Shown: positions 40,895 to 51,361, counted from the first letter of the stretch. The stretch: DNA of 64,000 nucleotides from Heloderma charlesbogerti (GCA_026122225.1 JANEZZ010002244.1:1482501-1546500), one strand, 5' to 3'. Numbers and translations are program-made. The notes: generated from the letters alone by a model not told the origin.

Positions 40895-42374
40895 ATCAGT
40901 CCCACTGCACCATCTGTTTAGGGGAAGAAAGAGCATTGCAAATATTGTTTCTCTTGTGGGCCAACATGAGGGTGAACAGCCCGTCTCCAGCAAGCGAACA
41001 GCAAGGAGTGAGGCTGGATGGGGCTTTTGCAGCAACGACACTGAATGTTCCACCAGTAAACTTACTACCTTGCTTGGACATCTAGCCCAGTTTGCCTCCA
41101 AAGAAGCCACTGCTCCAGGTGCTTGACAAGGTTGTACTTATGGGACAGGTGGGATCCCAAGGGGAGCAGGTGCTCTCATTTTTAAAAATGCCATGGCAGT
41201 TTATAAGTTTTTATTAGTTGTGTTTTAAGGCAGTGTTGCCGTGTAAGGGAAATGATTTTAATGGGGAGGAAAAAAGGTTTCCTGAAGGTGGATAGAAAGG
41301 ACGCAGCTGTTAATTTAAAACAAATTGCCATTTTGGATTTTGTGCAGCTCTTTGCTAATGCAGAAAAAGGACAAAAAATCATGTTATGTTTCCTCAAGAG
41401 GTTAATTGGCCTTTTGCCCCTGAAGCACTAATAGCTAGTTTGAGGAACTAACTCAGGATCAAAGTGAAGGTATCTATAGCCCCAAACCCTTGGATTCAAG
41501 CCTAGATGTGTAGGGGTCCAACAGTTATTAACTCCAGACATTAGTTTTCCTATAGATAATTCATCATTGCCCCTTTTGGGTATACAATGCTCTTTAGCTA
41601 GTAAATTGAAGGGGGGGGATTGCAGTGAGAAAAAGAAATTAAAAACTTTCTGGAGAAATTCAACCCACTGATAATGACAATTGATAAGACAGAAATCCAC
41701 AACAAAATTCTGTCAATTTGTAAGAAGACATTCATATGAGGTTGGATCCAGGACCTGCCTTCTAGGAGTGGAGGGCTGGGCTCCACTTGTGTAAGGTTCC
41801 TCTGGACCATTTTGGGGGATCCCCGCCCCACAAACACACACCACAGCTCAGCTCACCCCATTCAACAGTGTCTCCTGACTCTTGTGTAGCACTTTCAGGG
41901 AGCTGGAGGGGCTGCCTTGGAAAGGAGGGGGCAGGAAAGTCCATGTCCATCAGTGCAGTTGATCCAATGTAAATTTGGACCCAGTCCAGGGGGAATATAT
42001 CGAACTGCTATTTTTGCGAGAAGGTAAATATGGAACTGCTGTCTATGTTTTAGGAGAAGGAGGAGATGGAGGAGTTAATGGATAAAATCTAGAACAATAT
42101 GCTTGGTGCGAGTTAAAGAGGCTCTAATCTTCTAATCTTGATCAAATAATGATCAAGCATAGGGAGAGTGGACTCTGGTGAAGGCCAAAGTAATAATGGT
42201 GAAGGCTGAAGTAATAATGGCATAAAATGTTGAGGGTGTGTCAGGGTGTGTCTAGAGGAATGGTTATGGTTGTAGAGGGAGGGATCTAAGCAAATTCAAC
42301 CAACCATTGTATAGCTCTTTCATAAGGAAAGGGTGACTCACAAACACAAGGTAGGAGGCCACGAGATAAGTGTT
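40895..42374. other. Unassigned sequence
   Basis: No gene or named repeat. Short frames occur on both strands without domains. Confidence 0.5.
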
Positions 42375-43065
42375 TAGATAACTATAATACACTTCATATG
42401 GGACTACCCTTGTGCTTGGTCTGGAAGCTGCAGCTGGTGTAGAATGCAGAAGCTGGGATGCTCACTGGGACATCTGGCCACACACATGTTACACTGGTGT
42501 TGATATGACTGCACTTGCTGCCTAGTAGCTACTGAGCCTGGTTCAATGTTTCGTTGATGGCACAGAAAGCTCTGAACAACTTTGGACCAGGTTACCTGCT
42601 GGATCACCTTCCCTGATACAGACCTGCTCAACTGGTAATATCATTGGAGGAGAATTTGCTGGTGGTCCTGCAACCTGCAGATTGCCATCTGGTGGCAACC
42701 CAGAAGCAGGCTTTCTCCACAGTGGCACCTACTTTGTAGAATGTCCTCCCCCATGGTATGTGAGAGGCACCAACTGTGGCATGTTTCAGTCATCAGTTAC
42801 CTAATGTTTCACCCAGGTCTTCCCTGACTGACTGTGTTGTCCCGTTTGTTGACTGTTAATTCTCTGGTTTTAAATTTTTAAATTTAGGATTTGTGTTCTG
42901 AATGTAAATGTTTTTAACAGATGTTTAGCATTTTCTGTTTTTAAATGTTTTAACTGTGGACATTTTTTATTCCTATTTTTGTTATGTTGTAAACCACATC
43001 AAGGTGTCTTTTTAGGTATAGACAAATGGACCCTAAATTGATGAAATAAATGACAAATAATAATA
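42375..43065 (+). pseudogene. L2-type LINE 3' part
   Basis: A degraded 'LHMGLPLCLVWKLQLV' block (42395-42440) is followed by the L2 C-terminal sequence (GAGCCTGGTTCAATG; CTTTCTCCACAGTGGCACC) and the 3' UTR with TTGTAAACCACATCAAGGTG ... AAATAATAATAA. Multiple frame breaks are present. Confidence 0.65.
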
Positions 43066-43679
43066 AGTGTGATCAGGACAGGATCAAGAGAAGTGGACAG
43101 GGATTTATAAAAACTATCAATGACTGAATGTTTCTATTAATTCATAATATTATTCTTAAGAATAGAAGAGGCATGATTAGGACAATGGAGGAAATTTTGA
43201 TAATAAGCAGATTATCCATTTAAGTTCCAGGTAAGGAAATTAAATATATTAGAAGTTTCCCCTTTCCAGAAAACGGTACACTGTCAAGGTTGGATGGAAT
43301 AACCTCACCCAGGGGTGAAGCACCTCCAGTCCATGGACTTGTTCCACCCCATGAAGGCTCTGCATCTGGCCCACTGAGGCTTGTGCCACCTCTGCCCCAC
43401 AAGCCCTGCACCTACCGGGGGAGGAATATGCAGAGAGGGATCTCCACTGCTGTCGCCAATCACAGATCGGAGAACAATGCGATTCCCCTGTGATGCTGCT
43501 TCACTGCACGCAGGGCTTCCCTAATTGGGAAAGCCCACAGGCAGCAAAGCCAGGTCAGAGTCAGCCAAGTTGCATTTCCTTCTCTGCCAGAGGAGTAAAC
43601 AGGACTTGACCAGCTTGACTTCACCTGCCCTGTCTCCTTTCTGCAATAAAGGGAGGAGGCAGGGTGGGCAAAGCAAAGT
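43066..43679. other. Unassigned sequence
   Basis: Nothing is recognised. Open frames on both strands are without domains. Confidence 0.4.
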
Positions 43680-43986
43680 CCTCTGCTGGAAGCGCATAAA
43701 CTATGGAATTCGCTACCACAAGACGTACTGATGGCCACCAATTTAGATGGTTTTAAAAGGGGGTTTAACAAATTCATGGAGGAGAAGGCTATACACTGCC
43801 TCCAGCATCAGAGGCAGCATGCCTATGTACACCAGTTGCTGGGGAAGGTGGGTGGGAGGCTGCTGTTGCACACATGTCCTGCTTGTGGGTTTCCCATGGG
43901 CAGCTGGTTGGCCACTGTGTGAACAGAATGCTGGACTAGATGGGCTCTTGCTGTGATCCAGCAGGGCTCTTCTGATGTTCTTATGA
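43680..43986 (+). mobile_element. CR1-like LINE 3' end (second subtype)
   Basis: ATGGAATTCGCTACCACAAGACG ... GGTTTTAAAAGGGGGTTTAACAAATTC ... GGACTAGATGGGCTCTTGC ... CAGCAGGGCTCTTCTGATGTTCTTATG is the tail of a CR1-type element distinct from the ATTCTATG subtype. It is 5'-truncated. Confidence 0.75.
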
Positions 43987-44750
43987 CTCAATCTGCTCAG
44001 CTTTGTCTGCTCTGCCTCCTTCCCCCAGTAGGGGAAGGAGATGGGCTGGGCAAAGCCAGGCAGAGCTAGCTGAGTCCCCATCACTCCTCTGATGGAGAAG
44101 TGAAGGGGATTTGGCTGACTTGGCTTTGCTGCATGTGGGGCTTGCCTGACTGGAAAAACCCTTGTGGAAGCCTAGACCCTGGGTGGAAGATCCACCTGGC
44201 CCTTCAGCCAGGGAGCAAATGATGCAGGTGAGTGTGGCAACATCCAATGATGGGGGCAGGGGGATGGCCATGCCTACTTGATGTCATATGGCCCATGGAG
44301 GGAAGGGTGGGGAGTCACCAACCTAAACCATGTAAGGGTGTTTTGGAGGAGGTGCTAGAGTCTGTAGAGAAAAGGAATAATGGTAGAATATGGTCCATTA
44401 TCTCAAAACCTCTTTGTGGCAGGGGTTGGGGGTGCTAATAAAGATTTGAATTTAGACCCATAGACCAAAAGCGTGAGCACTGGTCCACCAAAAATATTCG
44501 CAAATTGTCAAAACACATGCTCACATTCATCTTAGTCCTGATTCCCGGTTTGATTTGCACAAATTTTCTAATTTGCACTATTTCCCTAATTTCTTTAGTA
44601 GGCTGAATCAGCCCTGCTTAATCTATGGACGAAATTTGCCCAAATTAGGAAATTTGCACAATTTGGGGGGGGATTTGTGCAAATATCTCATTTGGTCACT
44701 GTTCGATTTGCACCAAGTTTCCCATTCATGCCAAACAAGTAGCAATCACA
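43987..44750. other. Unassigned sequence
   Basis: No gene. The part 44460-44740 is rich in CAAATTTGC / GCAAATTT-like words resembling the interior of the module-poor TAGGGATG elements, but no termini are found. Confidence 0.4.
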
Positions 44751-45056
44751 AATGGGAGTCGCACAGGAAGGCCAGGATCTCTTCTCGATCATCCCAGAGT
44801 GCAGGACACGGAATCATGGGCTCATGTTCCAGGAAGCCAGAGTCTGGTTGAACATTAGGAAAAACTTCCTGACTGTTAGAGCAATACAACAATGGAACCA
44901 ATTACCTAGGGAGGTAGTGGGCTCTCCCACACTGGAGGCATTCAAGATGAGGCTGGACAGCCATCTGTCAGGGATGCTCTGACTTGGATTCCTGCATTGA
45001 GCAGGGGGTTGGACTCAATGGCCTTGTAGGCCCCTTTCAACCCTACTATTCTATGA
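44751..45056 (+). mobile_element. CR1 LINE 3' end
   Basis: AGGAAGGCCAGGATCTCTTCTCGATC ... CAACAATGGAACCAATTACC ... GCAGGGGGTTGGACTCAATGGCC ... CTACTATTCTATGA. It encodes the last residues of ORF2 (FRKNFLTVRAIQQWNQLPREV-like, with mutations) and the 3' UTR. Confidence 0.88.
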
Positions 45057-46072
45057 GACAAGCAATGAGACAGTGTTTGGAGAATTCAGATGATCTCAAA
45101 TATTGCTCATTTGTCCAAGCCTAATATTACTCCAATGGTATTTTGCAAAGTAAGTACCTAAAGGTGTTTTGTTGTTGTTTTGTTTCCATACTATATTAAG
45201 TATTTAATTAACAAGTGCCAATATCAATTAGGCAGTGCTGATCTATGCTTTATTCTTTGGCTTTACAATATTCCCAAAGACTCAGAATGGAAAATCTTAA
45301 AATACCCCCTCAGGATAAAAAAAAATATATAACAAGGCATAGGCAAATATTTTCTCATTATACTAAGCAAAAGACTAGACCTGCTTGATTAAACCTTTCA
45401 TAGCCTAGTAATGGGCAACAGCTGCTCTCTAGTATAAGATTTGTACGACAATAAAAGTTAATAAATTGTCTCTAAAGTAACAAAAATGGATTTCTGTGCA
45501 GAACATTCATTCCTGTGCCCTGGTGTTAATGCAGTTGTGTTGAATTAAAGCGTACAAATGCCTCTCTACCTTTTCCAGTTTTTGAGTTAATATTATGTAT
45601 CAAAAGGATTTGATGTCATCTAATATGGATAAAATGGATGTGGATTATTTATATTTGCTTTTAGCAAAAAAATTGCTTAGCATGTTACTCTTCTGTTATT
45701 AATATTCCTTTTAATTTTTCTAATTTCATTAAAGTGCATAACCATGATTTATACAGCATATATCTTATCAACTTGTGTATCACCTACAGTACTTTTGGGG
45801 TACTATGCAAATTGTGTTGGACTGTATTTCCTTACTTTTTGCTTGCCTGAATAGTTTTTTAAAAATAGTTTCTCAAGGAATGATTCCTTACATGAGTGAA
45901 TGCTCCCTATTCTTTTCCAGGCACAATTCATCTACAGCACTAAATGGTTTGGGCTTAAGAGACCACCTACTCCTTAATTGCTAATCAATTTATTATGATA
46001 TCAGCTTTTGTGGATCAGAGTCCAATTTATCAGAAGCATGAAGTGCTGTCCTGTTGGTAGTATACATATGTT
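45057..46072. other. Unassigned AT-rich sequence
   Basis: Unique-looking with no repeat or gene recognised. The interval 45480-45760 has the even, non-repetitive composition often seen in conserved non-coding DNA, but this cannot be judged without alignment. Confidence 0.4.
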
Positions 46073-46133
46073 TGCGTGTGTGTGTGTGTGCGCACACGTG
46101 TGTGTGTGTGCACGTGTGTGTGTGTGCGCGTGA
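46073..46133. repeat. Alternating (GT)n/(GC) tract
   Basis: About 60 bases of strict purine-pyrimidine alternation with GCGCACACGTG interruptions. It is a simple repeat with Z-DNA-forming composition. Confidence 0.9.
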
Positions 46134-46892
46134 TGTTTCTAGGCACTGCATGAATCGAGTGGGGCGGTAGAGAAGGTTCTCAACTTTCCACATAATTAGG
46201 CTGTTGAAAGGAAAGTGGTCCATGTCCCCAGGTACTCCTTGCCTAGGTGTTGGATATGCCATGTCCCAAGTGTCAAAGCACTGCCTCTAGAGGTGAGCCA
46301 AGCTCACCTGGCCATACCTGATTGACCTATGGGAACTGCCATTTCAGGGTGCTCTGAATGCCCTGGGGTGGCAGCCCTGATAAAGCCACCTTCCTTCACC
46401 TTTCCCATTGGGGCCAGGCTGCAGAAAGGGTCCTGGGCTTTGGTTGGGGCCTCAGCAAGCTGGTTGGGAGGGCTTCATAGGCCAGAAATGGCCCAAGTGC
46501 TGGAAGTTCCCCATCCCTGTCCTAGGGGAATGCTTAGAATTTCCTGGTGCTCATCCAAAAGTGATTTTCCAGGAGGATGCTTTCTCTCTCTCGCGCGGTT
46601 ATGTTTTTGGGTGGCATCAGCACCCTTACTGGAGGCAGATATTGAAATGCACGCTTTCTATACTGCTCCTGTGTGTTGGGGATGGGTGAGTGGAAGGGCA
46701 AGGAATACAAACCTTATCCTCACTAGATCAAAATGTTTAACAGCCCAACCATATGCATATCTAGAGAAGTAAGCCCCATTGGTAAGCGTGTATAGGATTG
46801 CAGCCTAAGTTGGTGTGTCTCCCCAGCTGTGGGCATTGAACTCTTAGGTTAGAAGTGCCAAGATAGTGATACATCAGACTCAAAGGTTTGCT
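46134..46892. other. Unassigned sequence with a small MITE piece
   Basis: At 46744-46803 ATATGCATATCTAGAGAAGTAAGCCCC ... GTGTATAGGATTGCAGCC is a member of the small GTGCAATCCTATA-type MITE family. Frames around 46329-46772 have no domain and a GC-rich shadow. Confidence 0.4.
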
Positions 46893-46990
46893 TACAAGGA
46901 GTACTTTATTGGGTAACTTACAGCACACAGGCGTACCCAATGGGTGGATCAGACAGCTTCTCTGAACCCCGAGCCACAATGGGTCTTATA
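46893..46990 (-). mobile_element. LTR-like 3' fragment
   Basis: It shares about 90 bp with 27075-27165. On the minus strand it reads towards CCCAATAAAGTACTCCTTGTAAGCA, that is a polyadenylation signal followed about 15 bases later by a CA end. It is truncated where a BovB tail begins. Confidence 0.55.
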
Positions 46991-46994
46991 CCCT

Positions 46995-47118
46995 TGTTGT
47001 TCAGTCGTTCAGTCGTGTCCGACTCTTCGTGACACCATGGACCATAGCACGCCAGGCCTTCCTGTCCTGCGCTCTCTCCCAGAGCGTGCTCAAGTTCATA
47101 TTCATTGCATCAGTGATG
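46995..47118 (-). mobile_element. BovB LINE 3' end
   Basis: TTGTTGTTCAGTCGTTCAGTCGTGTCC ... CCATGGACCATAGCACGCC ... CATTGCATCAGTGATGCC. It is a 5'-truncated tail in minus orientation. Confidence 0.88.
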
Positions 47119-47815
47119 CCAGGTGAGCCTCTCTGTGGAGTTTATTCCACAAACGGGGTGCCACAACAGGGAAGGCCCTTTCCTTAGAAGCCACCTGCCT
47201 CACTTCATTTGGCAGGGGGTTCTCTGAGAAGGACCGCTGAAGATGATCTTAGGCTCTGGACAGGTATATATGGGGGGAGACGATCCTTCAGGTAACCTGG
47301 ACCCAAGCTGTTTAGGGCTTTGAATGTTAATACCAGCACTTTGGATTGGGCCCAGACATGGACTGGCAGCCAGTGTAGATAGAAATGTACCGGCATAATA
47401 TGATCATGTTGCTGTCCCCATTAACAATCTCACTGCCCTAGTTTGGACCCGCTGATGTTTCTGGACCATTTTCAAAGGCAGTCCCACATATAATGCACTG
47501 AAGTAATACAGATGAGAGGTTACCAGAGCATGGATAACTATAACTAAGCTGTCTGTGTCCAAATAAGGACTTAGTTGGTATAACAGCCTAAGCTGTTAAA
47601 AGGTGCTCTGTGCCACCAAGTCCATCTGTGCCTCTAGTGACAGGTCTGGATCCAAGAGCACTCCCAAATGATGAACCTGATCCTTTAGTGCAACCACCTC
47701 CAGAGCTGGTTGAACATCACTTAACCAAGGAGATGTACCACCCACTAACAGTACCTCTGCCTTGTCTGGATTGATTTTCTGAATTGAGTCCCTACACATG
47801 TACAACTGTAGATCT
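47119..47815 (-). pseudogene. L2-type LINE, RT C-terminal part
   Basis: Minus-strand frames carry 'KINPDKAEVLLVGG', 'LSDVQPALEVVALKDQVHHLGVLLDPDLSLEAQ' (47740-47640) and, further along, 'LVLTFKALNSLGPGYLKDRLPPYIPVQSLRSS' (47340-47240). These are the familiar L2 blocks in order. Frame breaks show it is inactive. Confidence 0.8.
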
Positions 47816-48135
47816 ACTGTACAGAGCCTTCTGGTTGTTCCATCCCCTGCAAAGGTACATCTGATGGCAACCAGGGGGAGGGCCTTTTCTGTTGTGGCAC
47901 CCCATCTTTGGAATTCTTTCCCCTCTGTAGTGCAATAGGGAGCATCCTTGACAGAGTTTAAGTGCCTGTAGAAATGTATCTGTGTATACCCAGGCATTTG
48001 CTGATTTTAGTACCTAGCTTCATAGATTTTCTTTATTGTTGCTTTTATATTTTATTTTAATTGTCATTTTAGTTTGTATACTACCCTATGATTGGATAAT
48101 GAAGGGTGGTATATAAATATTTTAAATAAATCAAA
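47816..48135 (+). mobile_element. L2-type LINE 3' end, opposite orientation
   Basis: GGCAACCAGGGGGAGGGCCTTTTCTGTTGTGGCACCCC ... TTGGAATTC ... ACTACCCTATGATTGG ... GGGTGGTATATAAATATTTTAAATAAAT is the end of an L2 in plus orientation, so two L2 fragments meet head to head at about 47815. Confidence 0.7.
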
Positions 48136-48241
48136 AAACTGTAAATGCACAGGGCTCTCTCCATGTGATTAGAAACCTTTCTGCATGATCTATGTCCCCC
48201 CACAATGCTCACTCATTGAACATCTGAAAGGAGTTATAGCC

Positions 48242-48530
48242 TCTGGCCTAGTTTGCATGATTACGGAGGGGAAATAAGCCATGATGACTTATTTCTCCTA
48301 CGTACATGCATGCTGGGGGAATTTGCATAAGTGCCCTCAGCAGCACAACTTGGCGTGTCATGCGAACCCGGTCAGGGTGGCTTGTTGCTATAGGTAACAA
48401 GCTGTCAAGAACCATACAACAGCCGATGGGTTCTGGGTGGCTTGTTACGCAACTGGCATGCAACTGGGGACGGGGAGGGGATAAGCCACCATGGCTTCTT
48501 TCCCCCTTTGTGATCATGCAAACCTGGTTT
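48242..48530. mobile_element. TIR MITE, ~50-bp imperfect ends
   Basis: GGCCTAGTTTGCATGATTACGGAGGGGAAATAAGCCATGATG is mirrored by CACCATGGCTTCTTTCCCC ... TGATCATGCAAACCTGG. Inside, GGTGGCTTGTTGC and GGCTTGTTACGC repeat. A short direct repeat (CCTCTGG/TTTCTGG) flanks it, not enough to call a TSD. Confidence 0.7.
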
Positions 48531-48894
48531 CTGGTTCATTTCCTCATGAGCTGTTATACCTAATGAGCTTTAGACTGCTCTGGGGCTTGCAATCCAGTTA
48601 AGGCTGCAATGAATTAAGGACTGCTGAGAAGGATCCAATGGGGCCCCAGTCAGTGTCACCAAATGCCAGTTTTTCTGAGCTATATAAAACAAGGAAGGTA
48701 GCACTACAGCTTTTTGGAAAGTATTTTGCCATTGTTTGGGGATGCCTGTTGCTGAGAAATATAGAAAATTTGTTTTATTTCCAACATGGACATGAACAGG
48801 ACTGACAATAAGTTCTCTTTACCAGTTCATTTTATTTTCTGTCAATAGTTTCCTAAATCTCCTCAGCATCTGTGGAATATTTTCAACATGTTCA

Positions 48895-48955
48895 TATCTA
48901 TATCTATATCTATATCTATATCTATATCTATATCTATATCTATCTATATCTATCC
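48895..48955. repeat. (ATATCT)n microsatellite
   Basis: Ten or so units of TATATC/TATC. Simple repeat. Confidence 0.95.
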
Positions 48956-49503
48956 TTTATATTGATTTATGTGTCTGACCTCGTCTTTTGTCTTACAGGT
49001 TCTCTCCTCCTATATTCCTTCCTAAAGCCACTGAACTATTCCAGAAGAAATTGCCTTAAGGATTTATGGAAGACATCTGTCGGTATTTATAATTGCCTTT
49101 TCCTAGGATCAATGGTATGGAGCTGCAGATTTTGTCACTCAGAATCCTCATTATGCTCGTTATTAATGAATGTTACTAGAGTAACATAATGGCATTTAAA
49201 TATTTGGTTATGTTTTTCATTTATAAAATCAATACAAGTGTAAATAAAAAGAGAATTAAAACACATATCTGTTGGTTTGCAGATAACTGTAATGGAGTGA
49301 GCTTGTCAAGCGCAATGACACACAACCTCAGCATTGTCATCAATGTGAAAATAATGTGGGTTCTTTGTCTTATAAATAACATGTTGTCATCCTGCTTGTG
49401 TGATCTTTTAGCAGATAATTTGAACAGTTGTGTGGGCACTATGTTCCCAAAAAGTTTCATGTTTTCACATTTACAAATATCAATTCTTGGTTAATGATCT
49501 ATG
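48956..49503. other. Unassigned sequence
   Basis: No gene recognised. A polypyrimidine-like TCTTTTGTCTTACAG at 48984-48998 resembles a splice acceptor, but the downstream frame has no known domain. Confidence 0.35.
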
Positions 49504-49645
49504 GCAGGGGAGGGTGGGCAACTTGTGGTCCTCTAGATGTTTTGGTCTCCGACTCCCATCAGCCCTGGTCAGCATAGCCAATGGTGAGGGATCATGGAAG
49601 CTGTAGGCAAGAACATCTGGAGGACCACAATTTACTCACCACTGG
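49504..49645. mobile_element. Palindromic hAT-like MITE
   Basis: GGGTGGGCAACTTGTGGTCCTCTAGATGTT faces AACATCTGGAGGACCACAATTTACTCACC. The centre contains CCGACTCCCATCAGCCCTGG. This is a common squamate MITE pattern. It is non-coding. Confidence 0.75.
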
Positions 49646-49856
49646 TCTTTTGTCTTATCACATTTATGAATAGAACAGTATCTATGTAGTATCACCATAG
49701 GGGGCATTTGACACCCTCAACTAGAGTTGTACATGAGGGTTAGTATATTATTTGGGTGTCTATTGTTTATATTTAGATATCTGAGTGCCCAAACAGAAAT
49801 AAAAAGGTTGAGGACTTGTTCCTATTGCTCCGCCATTTTGGAGATGGTGGAGCATC

Positions 49857-49918
49857 TCTCTCTCTCTATCTATCTGTGTGTGTGTGTGTGTGTGTGGTGT
49901 GTGTGTGTGTGTGTGTTG
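49857..49918. repeat. (CT)n-(GT)n microsatellite
   Basis: TCTCTCTCTATCTATC followed by two (GT)n blocks separated by GGTG. Confidence 0.9.
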
Positions 49919-50420
49919 ACATGTGTATATTTCTTCTATATGTAATGAGGGATCTGCTACAAAGGGATGGACTAAGGGAATAAGAGCGTAGGGAGTTGCT
50001 GGATCTGTGTATGGTTGCCCTGTGTGATGAACTACTGAACTGCAGGTAGCAGTTTCTCAGAGCCAAATGACACTTTACTATAAAGTGTCAAGCCTAACAA
50101 GTACACATATTGTTTTCCTTTTTTACACAAAAGCAAGTGCAAGGGAGCTGATATGGATCCTACTGTAGTAAATAGGGGGCTTTAACAATTTGCCCCCCAC
50201 TGTGATCCCAATCCAGATCAGATCATAATCTGGATCAGAGGGACTTCACCTGCAATTTACATTGCCAAAGAGCGATCCATTTGTTTCAAAATAACATATA
50301 GTCAGACCCTCAGTGAAGTATGCTCAGGCCCTGGACTCACTGTAGTCACCTATGCCGGCCAGTATATTTTCCTGAGCAGGTAGGAGTATAAAGGACTTCC
50401 TGATGCAGACGAGTCTTGCT
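49919..50420. other. Unassigned; right part may be an LTR cut by the next element
   Basis: AGTATAAAGGACTTCCTGATGCAGACGAG just before the element looks like a TATA-box region of an LTR. The sequence resumes after the element at 51362 with GTCTTGCTTGAGCAGC. No coding part is seen. Confidence 0.35.
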
Positions 50421-51361
50421 TAGGGATGTACGAAAATTCCTCCACGGATCTCGGGGAGGCTGAATGCCAGCGCATTCGGCCCCCCGAAATCGGTGGTGGA
50501 ATGGCCTGCCCCCCCGCCCCCCCGGGACGAGACTTACCTTGGGCGGATCTTCCTGGCGGTGGTGGCGGCGGCTCCAGCAGCTGCGGTGGCCGGTCTTCCG
50601 ACCAGCTGCCGCCGCCACTATTTCCAGTTTACAAAAAACAAAAAACGTAATAGGCTAGGTAAAGATTTACGTAGCCTATCACGGCTAGGTTTAAAAAAAA
50701 AAACGTGATAGGCTACGTAAATGTTTACGTAGCCTATCACGACTGACTTAAAAACAACAACAACAACAACAACAATGCGCGTACGCAAATGGCGGCGGCC
50801 ACGGCCGCCGCCATTTGCTTTCCTTATTTTGGCACGTCTTAGTCTACGTAAACATTTACGTAGACTAAGACGGGGAAAAAAAGGGGAACTCAAATAGCGT
50901 AGACGCTATGCTATTTACGTTCCCCTTATTTTCGCCGTCTTAGTCTACGTAAATGTTTACGTAGACTAAGACATGCCAAAATAAGGAATGCAAATGGCGG
51001 CGGCCATGGCCGCCGCCATTTGCGTACGCACGTTGTTGTTGTTGTTGTTTTAAGTCAGCCGTGATAGGCTACATAAAGATTTACATAGCCTATCACAGCT
51101 GACTGCAGGGATGCAAATGGCGGTGGCTATGGCAGCCGTCATTTGCATCCCTGCTAGCCAGCGGCCGGATGTCCGGCTGCTGGAGGAGCCGACCAGCAGC
51201 TCCGCAGAATCCCTGCAGAGCACAGGCGGCTGGCCAGGATTCCGGGGGGGGGGAGGAATGGAGCGCCCCCACCAGCGAGGATTCCGGCGGGAGGGACAGA
51301 ACACCTCCCCCCCAACCATAAACATAATCCGCGAAAGGTAAGTGCCTTTCGTACATGCCTA
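50421..51361. mobile_element. Best-preserved palindromic hAT-like element, perfect TSD
   Basis: TAGGGATGTACGAAAATTCC ... GTGCCTTTCGTACATGCCTA is flanked by GTCTTGCT at 50413-50420 and 51362-51369. Order: an A-end hairpin (50441-50505), the reverse complement of AGGTAAGT near 50530, a GC hairpin around GGTCTTCCGACC (50590-50620), an extra R hairpin (50646-50684), the 400-bp palindrome (50705-51103), an M hairpin (51107-51153), a GC-rich B region and GGTAAGT at 51337-51343. There is no ORF with a domain. Transposition must be supplied in trans. Confidence 0.93.
50705..51103. repeat. 400-bp palindrome of seven nested hairpins
   Basis: The centre is at 50904. Arm words at mirror positions: GCGTACGCAAATGGCGGCGG from 50779 pairs with CCGCCGCCATTTGCGTACGC ending 51029, and TCCTTATTTTGGCA (50821-50834) pairs with TGCCAAAATAAGGA (50974-50987). 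Individual hairpins are R (50705-50742), M (50784-50818), S (50836-50872), centre (50892-50916), S (50937-50972), M (50990-51024) and R (51058-51103). (CAA)n on the left matches (GTT)n on the right. Confidence 0.92.

Noticed and set aside
43460..44271. Overlapping 90-113-codon frames
   Set aside because: They lie across a CR1-like tail and flanking GC-rich DNA. Translations are low-information and present on both strands.
48872..49189. Host exon after a splice-acceptor-like TCTTTTGTCTTACAG
   Set aside because: The frame starts in a microsatellite translation and shows no known domain. A single acceptor-like site is common by chance.
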